Source: UBA7328 sp036479115
GTDB taxonomy: Bacteria; Bacteroidota; Bacteroidia; Chitinophagales; Saprospiraceae
Direction: 5' to 3'
Assembly (NCBI GenBank): GCA_036479115.1
Contig: JAZGFD010000348.1
Span: forward strand, 1 to 17,957
DNA length: 17,957 nt
The notes under the pieces: model-generated
Told to the model about the DNA's origin: nothing
Databases searched by the model: none
What the model saw: the letters and a program-made list of their open reading frames with translations, nothing else
Part shown: piece after piece, positions 1-7,356 of the stretch
Layout: every line of letters starts with the position of its first letter
How positions within the stretch are numbered: position 1 is the stretch's first letter
Translations under genes and position numbers: made by a program

Positions 1-275
1 CCGTCTTTATCAGCATCAAGGCGGTCATCATGGTCAGGGCATTTGTCTGTTTTATCAGGCACGCTGTCATTGTCGCTGTCTTTTAGAGTAGGGGGAGGGA
101 TGATTTTTACTTCATATCCATCAGCAATACCCTTATTATTAGCACCCAATTTATCATCATAACCATTACATATATCACACCCATCGGGCACTCCGTCTTT
201 ATCAGCATCAAGGCGGTCATCATGGCCAGGACATTTGTCTCTGACATCAGGCACTCCGTCATTATCACTATCCTG
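1..275 (-). repeat. Tandem 192-bp (64-codon) TSP3-coding repeat, second copy cut by window edge
   Basis: The sequence starting at position 1 recurs from 193 with only a few differences over about 80 bases, giving an exact 192-bp offset. Each unit codes for two aspartate-rich TSP3 motifs followed by a more degenerate stretch containing CDICNGYDDKLG and a proline run (IIPPP). The near-identity at DNA level suggests recent duplication or gene conversion inside the ectodomain. How many copies follow to the left cannot be seen. Confidence 0.85.
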
Positions 276-1367
276 CATCATCTCGACATTATAAATAGGT
301 ATAGTATGCTCTCTTTTATCCTGAGTGGACACTAGTTGTATACTACCAATTAATACGAGTGCCATTATTATAGGTGCTGCTATGAAAGCCCAATATTTTC
401 TTTTATTTGATTTTTCTTTACTTTCATCATACCTGGATGCTCCTATTACTATTGTCTCTGCATCTTTTTTATTTTTTTTGATAAATTTAATTTTTGATTT
501 TTCTGACTTCTCAATTTCTTTTCCAAACATGTCAATCAGCTCTTGAGCCGATTGTGCTCTTTCTTCGGGCTTTTTGATAAGCGTTTTTTCTATGATATTA
601 CGATAAGGTTCAGGACATTGATTAATCTCAGAAGGCAATGGAGCGTTCACTATTTTTTGATATATCATTTGCCTTTGTGCCTCAGGACTGCTATTCTCAT
701 TTTCGCCAATGAAAGGCATGGAATTGATAAAAAGTTCGTACAGGATTACACCTATTGACCATAAATCAGAATTGAATTTCAAATCTCTACCAAGAAGTTG
801 TTCAGGAGAAGAGTAGGACAGCGTACCTCCACCAAAACTATTCGAAATGTTATCTATATCGTTTTGGTGGATGAGTTTACTCAAACCAAAATCTGATATT
901 TTCGGAATAAATCTTCCGTTTCTTTCTGATATTAATATATTGCTAGGCTTGAGATCACGATGAATTATCTTGTTATCGTGTAAAAATTTAATTCCTTTTA
1001 ATAAATCTTTAGAAATTTCTGCCTTTTGGCCAAAATTCAATTTCTCTTTTTCTAATAGCTGTTTGAGGTTTCCATTTTTATAATACTGCATCAACGCAAA
1101 ATCATAGATGCCAGTAGGCAGTTTGAATCTAAATACAGACTCATAATGAGCGATATTTCTATGATCACATAGATTCTCAACAGCGTTAAATTCTGCTAAT
1201 AGAGAAAATTCTTTACCGTTTATATATTTAACACGAGCAATTTTAATAGCCTTCCAGATATCAAGTTTGTTGTCATAAGCCTTATATACTTCGCCAAAAG
1301 CTCCTTGCCCTAAAAGATCAGATTCAATATCATATTCATATCGGTTTTGGAATTCTTGTTGATTCAC
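1..1367 (-). CDS. Membrane-anchored Hanks-type Ser/Thr protein kinase with extracytoplasmic TSP3 repeats (C-terminus beyond window)
   Basis: Seen: the minus frame is open from a GTG at 1367 to the window edge (455 codons, no stop). The kinase domain fills about residues 10-280, with glycine loop GQGAFG (20-25), AIK lysine K42, catalytic loop HRDLKPSN (H136, D138), DFG (D159) and GTLSYSSPE in the activation segment. A basic stretch then precedes one membrane helix (about 326-346), so the kinase should be cytoplasmic. From residue 365 aspartate-rich units such as DSDNDGVPD and DKCPGHDDRLDADKDG match thrombospondin type 3 calcium-binding repeats. GTG is chosen because an in-frame TAG lies three codons upstream and no Met occurs before the kinase core. 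The AGGAAG just upstream is too close for a normal ribosome site. Inference: a sensor kinase with a calcium-binding, possibly wall- or surface-facing ectodomain; substrate unknown. It diverges from the helicase gene and has no visible phosphatase partner here. Confidence 0.93.
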   Translation of the reverse strand, partial: MNQQEFQNRYEYDIESDLLGQGAFGEVYKAYDNKLDIWKAIKIARVKYINGKEFSLLAEFNAVENLCDHRNIAHYESVFRFKLPTGIYDFALMQYYKNGNLKQLLEKEKLNFGQKAEISKDLLKGIKFLHDNKIIHRDLKPSNILISERNGRFIPKISDFGLSKLIHQNDIDNISNSFGGGTLSYSSPEQLLGRDLKFNSDLWSIGVILYELFINSMPFIGENENSSPEAQRQMIYQKIVNAPLPSEINQCPEPYRNIIEKTLIKKPEERAQSAQELIDMFGKEIEKSEKSKIKFIKKNKKDAETIVIGASRYDESKEKSNKRKYWAFIAAPIIMALVLIGSIQLVSTQDKREHTIPIYNVEMMQDSDNDGVPDVRDKCPGHDDRLDADKDGVPDGCDICNGYDDKLGANNKGIADGYEVKIIPPPTLKDSDNDSVPDKTDKCPDHDDRLDADKD

Positions 1368-1382
1368 AGCTTCCTAGTTATT

Positions 1383-1390
1383 CAAAGATG
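1383..1390 (-). promoter_or_regulatory. Possible -7 promoter box of the kinase gene
   Basis: The minus strand reads CATCTTTG, one base from the Bacteroidota -7 consensus TAnnTTTG, 15 bases upstream of the GTG start. No clear TTTG-type -33 element is seen at the usual distance, so this is a weak call. Confidence 0.25.
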
Positions 1391-1439
1391 TGATAGAAAA
1401 GTCTTTCATTTTTATTTGCCAATTTTACTTTGTTTGTAA

Positions 1440-1472
1440 GTGCTGGTAGTGCTGGTAGTGCTGGTAGTGCTG
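1440..1472. repeat. 9-bp tandem microsatellite, unit GTGCTGGTA, about 3.7 copies
   Basis: Three perfect copies of GTGCTGGTA are followed by a partial GTGCTG, about 70 bp upstream of the kinase start. The unit is a multiple of three, but the array lies outside any plausible gene. It could vary in copy number through strand slippage and alter the spacing upstream of the kinase; that is inference. Confidence 0.9.
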
Positions 1473-1727
1473 TGTGTAAGTCTATATATCCATTTGCCAA
1501 TAACTTTCTATCACTTCCTGCTCTCTACCAGTAATTTGGATTAAGCTTGGATGATTTGTGAATTTCATAAAAGCTAAAATAAGCTCAATCCGAATCTAAT
1601 TTTACATTCTCCCACCAATTGGCCTTCATACACGATCAAAGACTTTGTGCAGGACATAAAACCGCTGCTAATACAAAAATAACCTTTGTCTAGCAATAAA
1701 ATAGCAATTTATTATCTCAAAAGCACA

Positions 1728-1740
1728 CCACCTGAATAGT
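1728..1740 (+). repeat. Recurrent CACCTGARTAGT-like intergenic motif, copy A
   Basis: Reads CCACCTGAATAGT in the kinase/helicase spacer. Similar strings lie at 6673-6684, 7346-7357, about 10904-10915 (minus) and about 10968-10978, nearly all in spacers. The function is unknown. Confidence 0.4.
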
Positions 1741-1794
1741 GACGTAAATTAAAAGCGTGAGAAAAAAATATTAGAAATCCACACGGATAGGCTA

Positions 1795-1802
1795 TATCTT
1801 TG
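1795..1802 (+). promoter_or_regulatory. Candidate -7 promoter box for the helicase gene
   Basis: TATCTTTG fits the Bacteroidota sigma-ABfr -7 consensus TAnnTTTG exactly, and lies 17 bases upstream of the ATG at 1820. The -33 element is poor: TTAG at 1771-1774 has about the right spacing. Initiation here would give a very short leader. Confidence 0.45.
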
Positions 1803-1819
1803 GCAATTGATACGAAACC

Positions 1820-4087
1820 ATGAATGAATTACAGAATGCCCACATTTATCTAGAGGAACTTAATGATGTACAACGCCAAGCTGTACAGTGCATATCAGGG
1901 CCAGTAATGGTAATAGCGGGGCCAGGGTCAGGAAAAACCAGAGTGCTCACTTATCGTATTGCTTATCTCATTAATTGTGGTGTACCTCCTTGGCAAATCT
2001 TATCTCTTACTTTTACCAATAAAGCAGCTCGTGAGATGAAAGAGAGGATAGAGCGGGTGATTGGGCCTCGAGCAAATAAAATTTGGGCAGGCACTTTTCA
2101 CTCTCTTTTTGCCCGTATTCTCAGAGTAGAGGCTCATCGTATTGATTATCCCAATGACTTCACCATCTACGATACTGACGATTCAAAAAGTCTCATAAAG
2201 GAGATACTCAAAACGATGTCTTTAGATACTAAAGTGTACAACCCTGGCACAGTAAGATCGCGTATTTCATCAGCCAAGAGTAACCTTATTACGCCAAAAG
2301 CATATGCTCGGGATGAAGAACTCCTTCAGACTGACAGAATGAACAGAATGCCCCTGATGCACCAAGTATATGAAAAGTATGTATTAAAATGTAAACGAGC
2401 AGGGGCAATGGATTTTGATGATTTGCTTTTACAAATGTTTAAACTGTTATATCAAAATCCTGATAACGTAAAAGAAAAATATCAGAGGCAATTTCAACAT
2501 GTTTTGGTAGATGAGTTTCAGGATACTAACTTTTTACAGTATGCTATTTTAAAGCAATTCATGAGTTATGAAGGAAGTGAAAATAACATTTGTATTGTCG
2601 GAGATGATGCTCAAAGCATCTACAGTTTTAGAGGTGCAACTATCGAAAACATACTACAATTTGAAAATGATTTTTCCAATGTCCAAACTTTTAAATTAGA
2701 GCAAAATTATAGATCGCAACACCATATTGTAGAAGCGGCCAATGGCATTATAGGATATAATAAAAGGCAGATTGATAAAAAGATATGGACTGACCGTAAG
2801 GGAGAGAATAAGATAAAAATAATCAAGACCATATCAGATTCTGAAGAAGGGAAGCGCGTAGCTGACCTCATTATTGAACAAAAAAATAGATATGCTCTTG
2901 AAAACAAGGAAATCAGTATACTCTATCGCACCAATGCCCAATCTAGAGTATTTGAAGAAAACCTCAGACGATATAATATTCCATACCGTATATATGGCGG
3001 CATGTCATTCTATCAAAGAAAAGAAATCAAAGACTTTATAGGTTATATGCGACTCACCGTAAATCCAAGAGATGATGAGGCTTTTAAAAGAATAATCAAT
3101 TACCCTAAAAGGGGCATTGGAAATACCACCGTTTCAAAACTGCTTGCACTATCAGAAGACAATCAACTGAGTCTTTGGGAGTGCTTGCCACATCTCAAGG
3201 TCACTGCTCGTACGGAATCTCTTTTAGCAGGTTTTGCTAAAATTATTGCTGAGAGCAGGGTAAAAGCCAAAGAGTCAAATGCTTATGAGACGGCTCACTT
3301 TATTGCTAAGAAATCAGGAATAATGAGCGCCATGAAGGCAGATAAGAGCATGGAAGGAATGGGTAGACTCGAAAACATCAATGCACTGCTAGATGGCATG
3401 CAAGAATTTGTAGAAGATGATGTGGTAGAAGATGACAATATTGATAATGATAAATCACTGGCTCAATATCTTCAGAATATTGCATTAATTACTGATGCTG
3501 ATGATGACAAAAGTGATACAAATGTGGTTACTCTCATGAGCGTACATGCTGCTAAAGGATTAGAATTCAAATCTGTATTTGTAGTAGGATTAGAGGAAAA
3601 TCTTTTCCCGTCATTTATGGCTTTGAGTGACCCCAATCAGATAGATGAGGAGCGAAGACTTTTTTATGTAGCCATCACTAGGGCAGAGGAATACCTTACT
3701 TTGTCACATTCAAACAGTAGATACCAATATGGTCAAATGAGATTTAATGACCCAAGCCGTTTTCTAGAAGAAATTCCGCCCGAAAATGTAGAAAGTATCA
3801 TCCCGATTAAAAGAGAAAGTGACAGTCCTTTTGGCACTCCAAAAATTTTAGGTAATTTCAAACCGTTGCGCAGAGCACCTATGCCAAAAGTCAATGCCAA
3901 GGATTTTATTGCCGATGACTCTAAAAATATAAAAGAAGGAATGAAGGTGATGCACTTGAAATTTGGAGAAGGTAAGGTTATAAAAATTGACGAAAGGATG
4001 GTGGCTACTATTCACTTTAGCGAAGTGCCGGATAACCCTGAAAAACGCATCATGCTACAATATGCCAAACTGCAAATACTAAAGTAA
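1820..4087 (+). CDS. pcrA: ATP-dependent 3'-5' DNA helicase, PcrA/UvrD family
   Basis: A superfamily 1A helicase that unwinds DNA 3' to 5' in nucleotide excision and mismatch repair and clears proteins from DNA. All canonical motifs are visible: Q motif (LNDVQRQAV, 14-22), Walker A AGPGSGKT (33-40, K39), motif Ia TFTNKAA, motif II DEFQDTN (231-237), motif III GDDAQSIYSFRGA, motif IV QNYRSQ, motif V TLMSVHAAKGLEF, and motif VI RRLFYVAITRAEE with its arginine finger. The C-terminus ends in a Tudor-like segment (GMKVMHLKFGEGKVIKID) as in PcrA/UvrD, where it contacts RNA polymerase. At 755 aa it has normal family length. ATG at 1820 puts the Q motif at the expected distance. It may share a repair role with uvrC in this window, though they are far apart. 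Choosing between the names uvrD and pcrA is convention in this phylum. Confidence 0.96.
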   Translation: MNELQNAHIYLEELNDVQRQAVQCISGPVMVIAGPGSGKTRVLTYRIAYLINCGVPPWQILSLTFTNKAAREMKERIERVIGPRANKIWAGTFHSLFARILRVEAHRIDYPNDFTIYDTDDSKSLIKEILKTMSLDTKVYNPGTVRSRISSAKSNLITPKAYARDEELLQTDRMNRMPLMHQVYEKYVLKCKRAGAMDFDDLLLQMFKLLYQNPDNVKEKYQRQFQHVLVDEFQDTNFLQYAILKQFMSYEGSENNICIVGDDAQSIYSFRGATIENILQFENDFSNVQTFKLEQNYRSQHHIVEAANGIIGYNKRQIDKKIWTDRKGENKIKIIKTISDSEEGKRVADLIIEQKNRYALENKEISILYRTNAQSRVFEENLRRYNIPYRIYGGMSFYQRKEIKDFIGYMRLTVNPRDDEAFKRIINYPKRGIGNTTVSKLLALSEDNQLSLWECLPHLKVTARTESLLAGFAKIIAESRVKAKESNAYETAHFIAKKSGIMSAMKADKSMEGMGRLENINALLDGMQEFVEDDVVEDDNIDNDKSLAQYLQNIALITDADDDKSDTNVVTLMSVHAAKGLEFKSVFVVGLEENLFPSFMALSDPNQIDEERRLFYVAITRAEEYLTLSHSNSRYQYGQMRFNDPSRFLEEIPPENVESIIPIKRESDSPFGTPKILGNFKPLRRAPMPKVNAKDFIADDSKNIKEGMKVMHLKFGEGKVIKIDERMVATIHFSEVPDNPEKRIMLQYAKLQILK

Positions 4088-4133
4088 AATGAAACCCCTC
4101 TTTGAATTTTTCTATAGTATTATGTAACTGCTC

Positions 4134-5069
4134 ATGAATCTTGATCAAAAATCAGAATTTATAAAGAAAACCGCCTTAGAAATGGGTTTTCTCTCAGTAG
4201 GCATATCCAAAGCAGAATACATGACTGAAGAAGCTAGGCGACTAGAGTCATGGCTTTCAGCAGGCTATAATGGAGATATGGCTTATATGGAAAATCATTT
4301 TGACAAAAGAGTAGACCCTCGCAAACTTGTAGAAGGAGCCAAATCAGTAATTTCTTTAAGTTATAATTACTTTTCTGATCAAAGGCAAAATGATACTACT
4401 TCGCCCAAAATTTCTAAATATGCTTACGGCCGCGATTATCATAAAGTAATTAAAAAAAAGATGAAAGAATGGGTCTTCCGTCTTCAGGAAGGGTTAGGAG
4501 ATTTTCACGGACGGTGTTTTGTAGATAGCGCCCCAGTGATGGAGCGAGATTGGGCCAAAAGGTCTGGCCTGGGATGGACAGGCAAACATACATTGATACT
4601 GAGTAAACAAAAAGGTTCGTTTTTCTTTTTAGCTGAACTGATATGTGATTTAGAACTTGCTTATGATCATCCCGTGAGTGACCATTGTGGCACCTGCACG
4701 GCATGTATTGATGCTTGCCCTACAGATGCCATTTCTCCAGAAGGCTATGTATTAGATGGCAGTAAATGCATCTCTTACCTTACTATCGAACTCAAGGATG
4801 CCATTCCAAAAAAGTACAGCGACAAAATTGAAAATTGGATGTTTGGATGTGATATCTGTCAAGATGTATGCCCTTGGAATCGCTTTGCACATCAGCATAT
4901 CGAACCCGAATTTAGTCCGAAAGAAAAGTTGCTCAATATGACTAAAGAACAATGGATGGATATATCTGAAGATATATTTGAAGATATTTTTAAAGGTTCA
5001 GCAGTAAAAAGAACTAAATACGTAGGATTAAAACGTAATATTAAATTTGTAACAGATTCTGATCAATAG
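4134..5069 (+). CDS. queG: Epoxyqueuosine reductase QueG
   Basis: Catalyses the last step of queuosine synthesis: reduction of epoxyqueuosine to queuosine in the wobble base of tRNAs with GUN anticodons, using cobalamin and two [4Fe-4S] clusters in the cytoplasm. Seen: the active-site segment VDSAPVMERDWAKRSGLGW with the conserved catalytic Asp (D131), then ferredoxin-like CGTCTACIDACP (C185, C188, C191, C195) and a second set C212, C239, C242, C246 in CDICQDVCPWN, the QueG signature. The length of 311 aa is typical of the short form without a HEAT-repeat extension. It starts 46 bp after the helicase stop, with no terminator seen between, and ends 3 bp before the next ATG, so co-transcription is likely. 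No other queuosine gene is nearby. Confidence 0.96.
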   Translation: MNLDQKSEFIKKTALEMGFLSVGISKAEYMTEEARRLESWLSAGYNGDMAYMENHFDKRVDPRKLVEGAKSVISLSYNYFSDQRQNDTTSPKISKYAYGRDYHKVIKKKMKEWVFRLQEGLGDFHGRCFVDSAPVMERDWAKRSGLGWTGKHTLILSKQKGSFFFLAELICDLELAYDHPVSDHCGTCTACIDACPTDAISPEGYVLDGSKCISYLTIELKDAIPKKYSDKIENWMFGCDICQDVCPWNRFAHQHIEPEFSPKEKLLNMTKEQWMDISEDIFEDIFKGSAVKRTKYVGLKRNIKFVTDSDQ

Positions 5070-5072
5070 CAA

Positions 5073-6320
5073 ATGCCAATACGCCAATATCAACGATATC
5101 TCATTTTTATCATACCTACTGTTTTAGTTGGACTATTGATCTATTCATTCAGTGATATTTTTACTTATTTTGCTTTGGGTTGGGTAATAAGTCTTTTAGG
5201 AGCACCACTTTTTAAGATTTTTCATAAAGTAATGAATCGGCAGATTTCTGCTGTTTTGACATTATTAGTCATTGTAATAACACTGTCTATTTTTATGTGG
5301 CTGCTCATACCTCGTGTAGTACAGCAGACTAGAAATATTGCCAATATTGACTACGAAGCGGTAAAAGCCAATTTGGACGAACCTCTTCAAGATTGGAACG
5401 AATGGTTGATAGAAAAAGGATTAATTCATCCGCAGCCTGCTCCCAATAATTTTAAAACCCTAGATGAAAATAGTATTATAAACAATCATGACATCGTGAA
5501 GGTGGACACCACTCATGGCGCACATATTAATATCTTTATTGATTTAGATAATGATACTAAAGAATTGTCAGAAGGCAGAAGTCTATCTTTTAACAATACA
5601 GATTCATTTGTCGATTCTGTAAAAGATCGTTTTTTTGGCTTTTTTAACCCAGGCCAAATCCCTGCTTTATTTGGAAGTATAGCAGGGTTTTTTGGCAATT
5701 TGTTGATAACTATTCTCTCTTCACTTTTCATCGCTTTTTTCTTTCTAAAAGAATCAGGGCTTTTTACTCGAATAATAAAAACATTTATTTCTGACAAAAA
5801 AGAAAACCAAGTGGATAGCGCTATAGAGGATAGCGAAAACCTACTGGCCAGATACTTTATTGGTATAGTCACTCAGATTACTATAATCACTATAGTAATA
5901 AGTATTATTCTTACCATTTTGAGGTTTGAGAATGCTGTGCTTATTGCATTTCTGGCAGGTTTGGTTAATGTCATTCCTTACATTGGTCCATTTTTAGGTG
6001 CCATGTTTGGTATTGTGATTACAATTTCGGCTAATATGGAAGCATCTTTTTACACTCAGACCTTGCCTGAAATTTACAAGTTAGTAGCGGTATTTGCTGT
6101 CATGCAACTCTTTGATAATTTCATCTTACAGCCTAATATTTTTTCTAAAAGTGTAAAAGCGCACCCTTTAGAAATATTTGTTGTCATCCTCGTTGGTGCC
6201 AAACTCGGAGGTGTGACAGGTATGATTTTGGCTATTCCGGCTTACACCATATTTAGAGTAATAGCTAAGGTGTTTTTGAGTGAATTTAAAATAGTACAGA
6301 GTATAACTAAGGGAATATAG
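5073..6320 (+). CDS. AI-2E (PerM/TqsA-like) family membrane transporter
   Basis: A polytopic inner-membrane protein of the AI-2E family. Members have been linked to autoinducer-2 export, sodium/proton antiport and other efflux, so the substrate is not predictable. Seen: two N-terminal helices (about residues 8-45 and 60-82), a long polar extracytoplasmic loop (about 85-205), then a cluster of hydrophobic helices. The conserved signatures are NVIPYIGPFLGAM, DNFILQPNIF and HPLEIFVVILVGAKLGG followed by GMILAIPAY. At 415 aa it is slightly longer than many homologues, and the extra length lies in the polar loop, which is rich in Asp and Asn. Its ATG lies 3 bp after the queG stop, which suggests a shared transcript and translational coupling. 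No luxS or quorum-sensing gene is present nearby. Confidence 0.9.
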   Translation: MPIRQYQRYLIFIIPTVLVGLLIYSFSDIFTYFALGWVISLLGAPLFKIFHKVMNRQISAVLTLLVIVITLSIFMWLLIPRVVQQTRNIANIDYEAVKANLDEPLQDWNEWLIEKGLIHPQPAPNNFKTLDENSIINNHDIVKVDTTHGAHINIFIDLDNDTKELSEGRSLSFNNTDSFVDSVKDRFFGFFNPGQIPALFGSIAGFFGNLLITILSSLFIAFFFLKESGLFTRIIKTFISDKKENQVDSAIEDSENLLARYFIGIVTQITIITIVISIILTILRFENAVLIAFLAGLVNVIPYIGPFLGAMFGIVITISANMEASFYTQTLPEIYKLVAVFAVMQLFDNFILQPNIFSKSVKAHPLEIFVVILVGAKLGGVTGMILAIPAYTIFRVIAKVFLSEFKIVQSITKGI

Positions 6321-6359
6321 ATTTTTTGTAACTACCTGAAGTGGAGCCAATTTATTACC

Positions 6360-6382
6360 TACCTGATTGTCAGACAGGTCTC
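6360..6382 (-). repeat. Intergenic hairpin repeat, copy 1 (left of folB)
   Basis: On the minus strand this reads GAGACCTGTCTG followed by ACAATCAGGTA, with stem CCTG/CAGG. It matches the copy at 7151-7173 at 18 of 23 positions. Two of the differences swap a C-G pair for a T-A pair in the stem, so the fold is kept. It starts about 40 bp downstream of the AI-2E stop and might double as a terminator, but no T-run follows on either strand. Confidence 0.6.
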
Positions 6383-6547
6383 AAAAGCGCCTACCGTTAG
6401 AACTCTTGACTTGACGTAAATTGTGTTGTCGCTTTGAGTAATATTGCGGTGCGTTGCATCTCTTTTACCTTGTCACCTAAACTGAGAAATATAAGCCGAC
6501 AGCCAGTTTGTAGGAAAATTTTTATTTCTGCCTGATTTTCAATATGC

Positions 6548-6566
6548 AGGTCAGTGAGTCTGACCT
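6548..6566. other. Perfect inverted repeat, 7-bp stem
   Basis: AGGTCAG and CTGACCT flank a 5-base loop (TGAGT). It sits in the convergent spacer without an adjacent T-run, so it is not a standard terminator. It could be an operator or a remnant of a mobile element; the sequence does not decide. Confidence 0.5.
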
Positions 6567-6632
6567 TAGTAGGTACTACATTTTTGTGTTAAAAACAGAC
6601 CTATGTTTCTTTTTTTTGGCCAACCAAAATAT

Positions 6633-6652
6633 AAAAAAATGTGAAAACATTT
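6633..6652 (-). terminator. Possible weak rho-independent terminator downstream of folB
   Basis: Read on the minus strand, a 6-bp stem AAATGT/ACATTT with a TTTC loop runs directly into a T-rich tract (TTTT then ATATTTTGG). It lies about 90 bp past the folB stop. The stem is AT-rich and therefore weak, but position and T-tract fit termination of folB transcription. Confidence 0.4.
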
Positions 6653-6672
6653 CTAATTCCGTAAATGGATAT

Positions 6673-6684
6673 CACCTGAGTAGT
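6673..6684 (+). repeat. Recurrent CACCTGARTAGT-like intergenic motif, copy B
   Basis: Reads CACCTGAGTAGT, the best match to the apparent consensus, in the convergent spacer 58 bp from the folB stop. See copy A for the other positions. Confidence 0.4.
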
Positions 6685-6742
6685 CAGTCAATTTTTATCT
6701 ACTTCAAACATCAAAAAGTTTATAATAAAAACATGCTGATCA

Positions 6743-7093
6743 CTATAAAAATGACAATTCTACTACGGCGGCATCAGTTTTACCTCCCAATGGAGGATTT
6801 AGCTTTTCTATTTTAATATGGACAGCTGTGATTTCAGCATGGCTATCTTTGACATCTTTAGCAATGTCATGAGCTAAGGTTTCGAGCAAAAGATAACGCT
6901 TAGCCATGAATTTTTTAACTAAATCATATATCATCTCATAGTTATAAGTATTGGATATTTTTTCTTCCGGACTTAACGGCATAGGCAGTTCTACCATTAC
7001 ATCTACAATAAACTCATTGCCTATTCTTCTTTCAAAATCATAATACCCATGAAAGGCATAAAATTTCATTCCTTGCAATCCGATTCTTGCCAT
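6743..7093 (-). CDS. folB: Dihydroneopterin aldolase FolB
   Basis: Cleaves 7,8-dihydroneopterin to 6-hydroxymethyl-7,8-dihydropterin and glycolaldehyde in folate synthesis; homo-oligomeric (usually octameric), cytoplasmic. Seen: the N-terminal signature GMKFYAFHGYYDFERRIGNEF, with E21 aligning to the substrate-binding Glu, Y52 in NYEMIY, E71 in LLLETLA, and catalytic K97 in IKIEKLNPP near the C-terminus. The start is set at the ATG at 7093, giving 116 aa, the family's usual size. An upstream in-frame TTG at 7135 would add 14 residues with no counterpart in the family, and the ATG is preceded by an A-rich stretch typical of this phylum. The gene stands alone, flanked on both sides by copies of a small hairpin repeat; other folate genes are not in the window. 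Confidence 0.93.
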   Translation of the reverse strand: MARIGLQGMKFYAFHGYYDFERRIGNEFIVDVMVELPMPLSPEEKISNTYNYEMIYDLVKKFMAKRYLLLETLAHDIAKDVKDSHAEITAVHIKIEKLNPPLGGKTDAAVVELSFL

Positions 7094-7150
7094 TTTTAAA
7101 TAATTCTGTAATTGGTTTGGTAAATAGGGGCTCAATTAAAATTTACCAAT

Positions 7151-7173
7151 GAGACTTGTCTGTCAAACAAGCA
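7151..7173 (+). repeat. Intergenic hairpin repeat, copy 2 (right of folB)
   Basis: Reads GAGACTTGTCTG then TCAAACAAGCA, with stem CTTGT/ACAAG around a 7-base loop. It is the partner of 6360-6382 in opposite orientation, so folB lies between inverted copies. It lies about 60 bp upstream of the folB start. Confidence 0.6.
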
Positions 7174-7206
7174 GATAAAAAAATGTCTTTATTTTTACTA
7201 TTTGAG

Positions 7207-7255
7207 GCTCATTTGAGCTTGAATAGCAGAGCTATTACTAACCTATTTTGTTAGT
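7207..7255. other. Three adjacent hairpins between folB and lon
   Basis: Three short perfect inverted repeats follow each other: GCTC-ATTT-GAGC (7207-7218), AATAGC-AGA-GCTATT (7222-7236) and ACTAAC-CTATTTT-GTTAGT (7237-7255), the last two without a gap. They are downstream of lon and upstream of folB on the transcribed minus strand, so they could form a structured leader or processing site. No T-run follows directly. Confidence 0.5.
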
Positions 7256-7356
7256 GCATCTCGATTATGTCGCCGTATTTTAGATTTATAACCAGAATGG
7301 CTAAAAAGTAAGGCAACAAGAGTTTTTTGTTAACCAAATATGATGTACCCGTGTAG

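Larger units (their letters stand above)
1368..1819. other. Divergent spacer between kinase and helicase genes
   Basis: This 452-bp spacer has no convincing reading frame on either strand. It holds a 9-bp microsatellite (1440-1472), one copy of the recurrent CACCTGARTAGT-like motif (1728-1740) and a candidate promoter box for the helicase close to its start. The rest is AT-rich and unremarkable. Confidence 0.7.
6321..6742. other. Convergent spacer between the AI-2E gene and folB
   Basis: This 422-bp spacer lies between converging genes and contains no recognisable gene. It holds one copy of the 23-bp hairpin (6360-6382), a perfect 7-bp-stem hairpin (6548-6566), a terminator-like hairpin on the minus strand (6633-6652) and one copy of the CACCTGAGTAGT motif (6673-6684). 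A TTG- or ATG-led frame crossing into folB on the plus strand has no protein-like features. Confidence 0.7.

Noticed and set aside
325..758. Two short plus-strand frames (325-546 and 543-758)
   Set aside because: They lie antisense to the kinase's transmembrane and kinase-domain codons; the minus frame has clear kinase motifs, so these are shadows.
1440..1472. CRISPR-like array
   Set aside because: The 9-bp units are contiguous without spacers, and no cas gene is present; it is a plain microsatellite.
1740..6422. Shared 11-mer TGACGTAAATT at 1740-1750 and 6412-6422
   Set aside because: One exact 11-mer shared between two AT-rich spacers is close to chance expectation, and the flanks do not align.
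6544..6816. 90-codon plus-strand frame in the folB/AI-2E spacer
   Set aside because: It has low complexity, overlaps the folB 3' end antisense, spans two hairpins and shows no family resemblance.
7094..7135. TTG-led N-terminal extension of folB
   Set aside because: The ATG at 7093 places the conserved FolB N-terminus at residue 1; the added 14 residues have no family counterpart.
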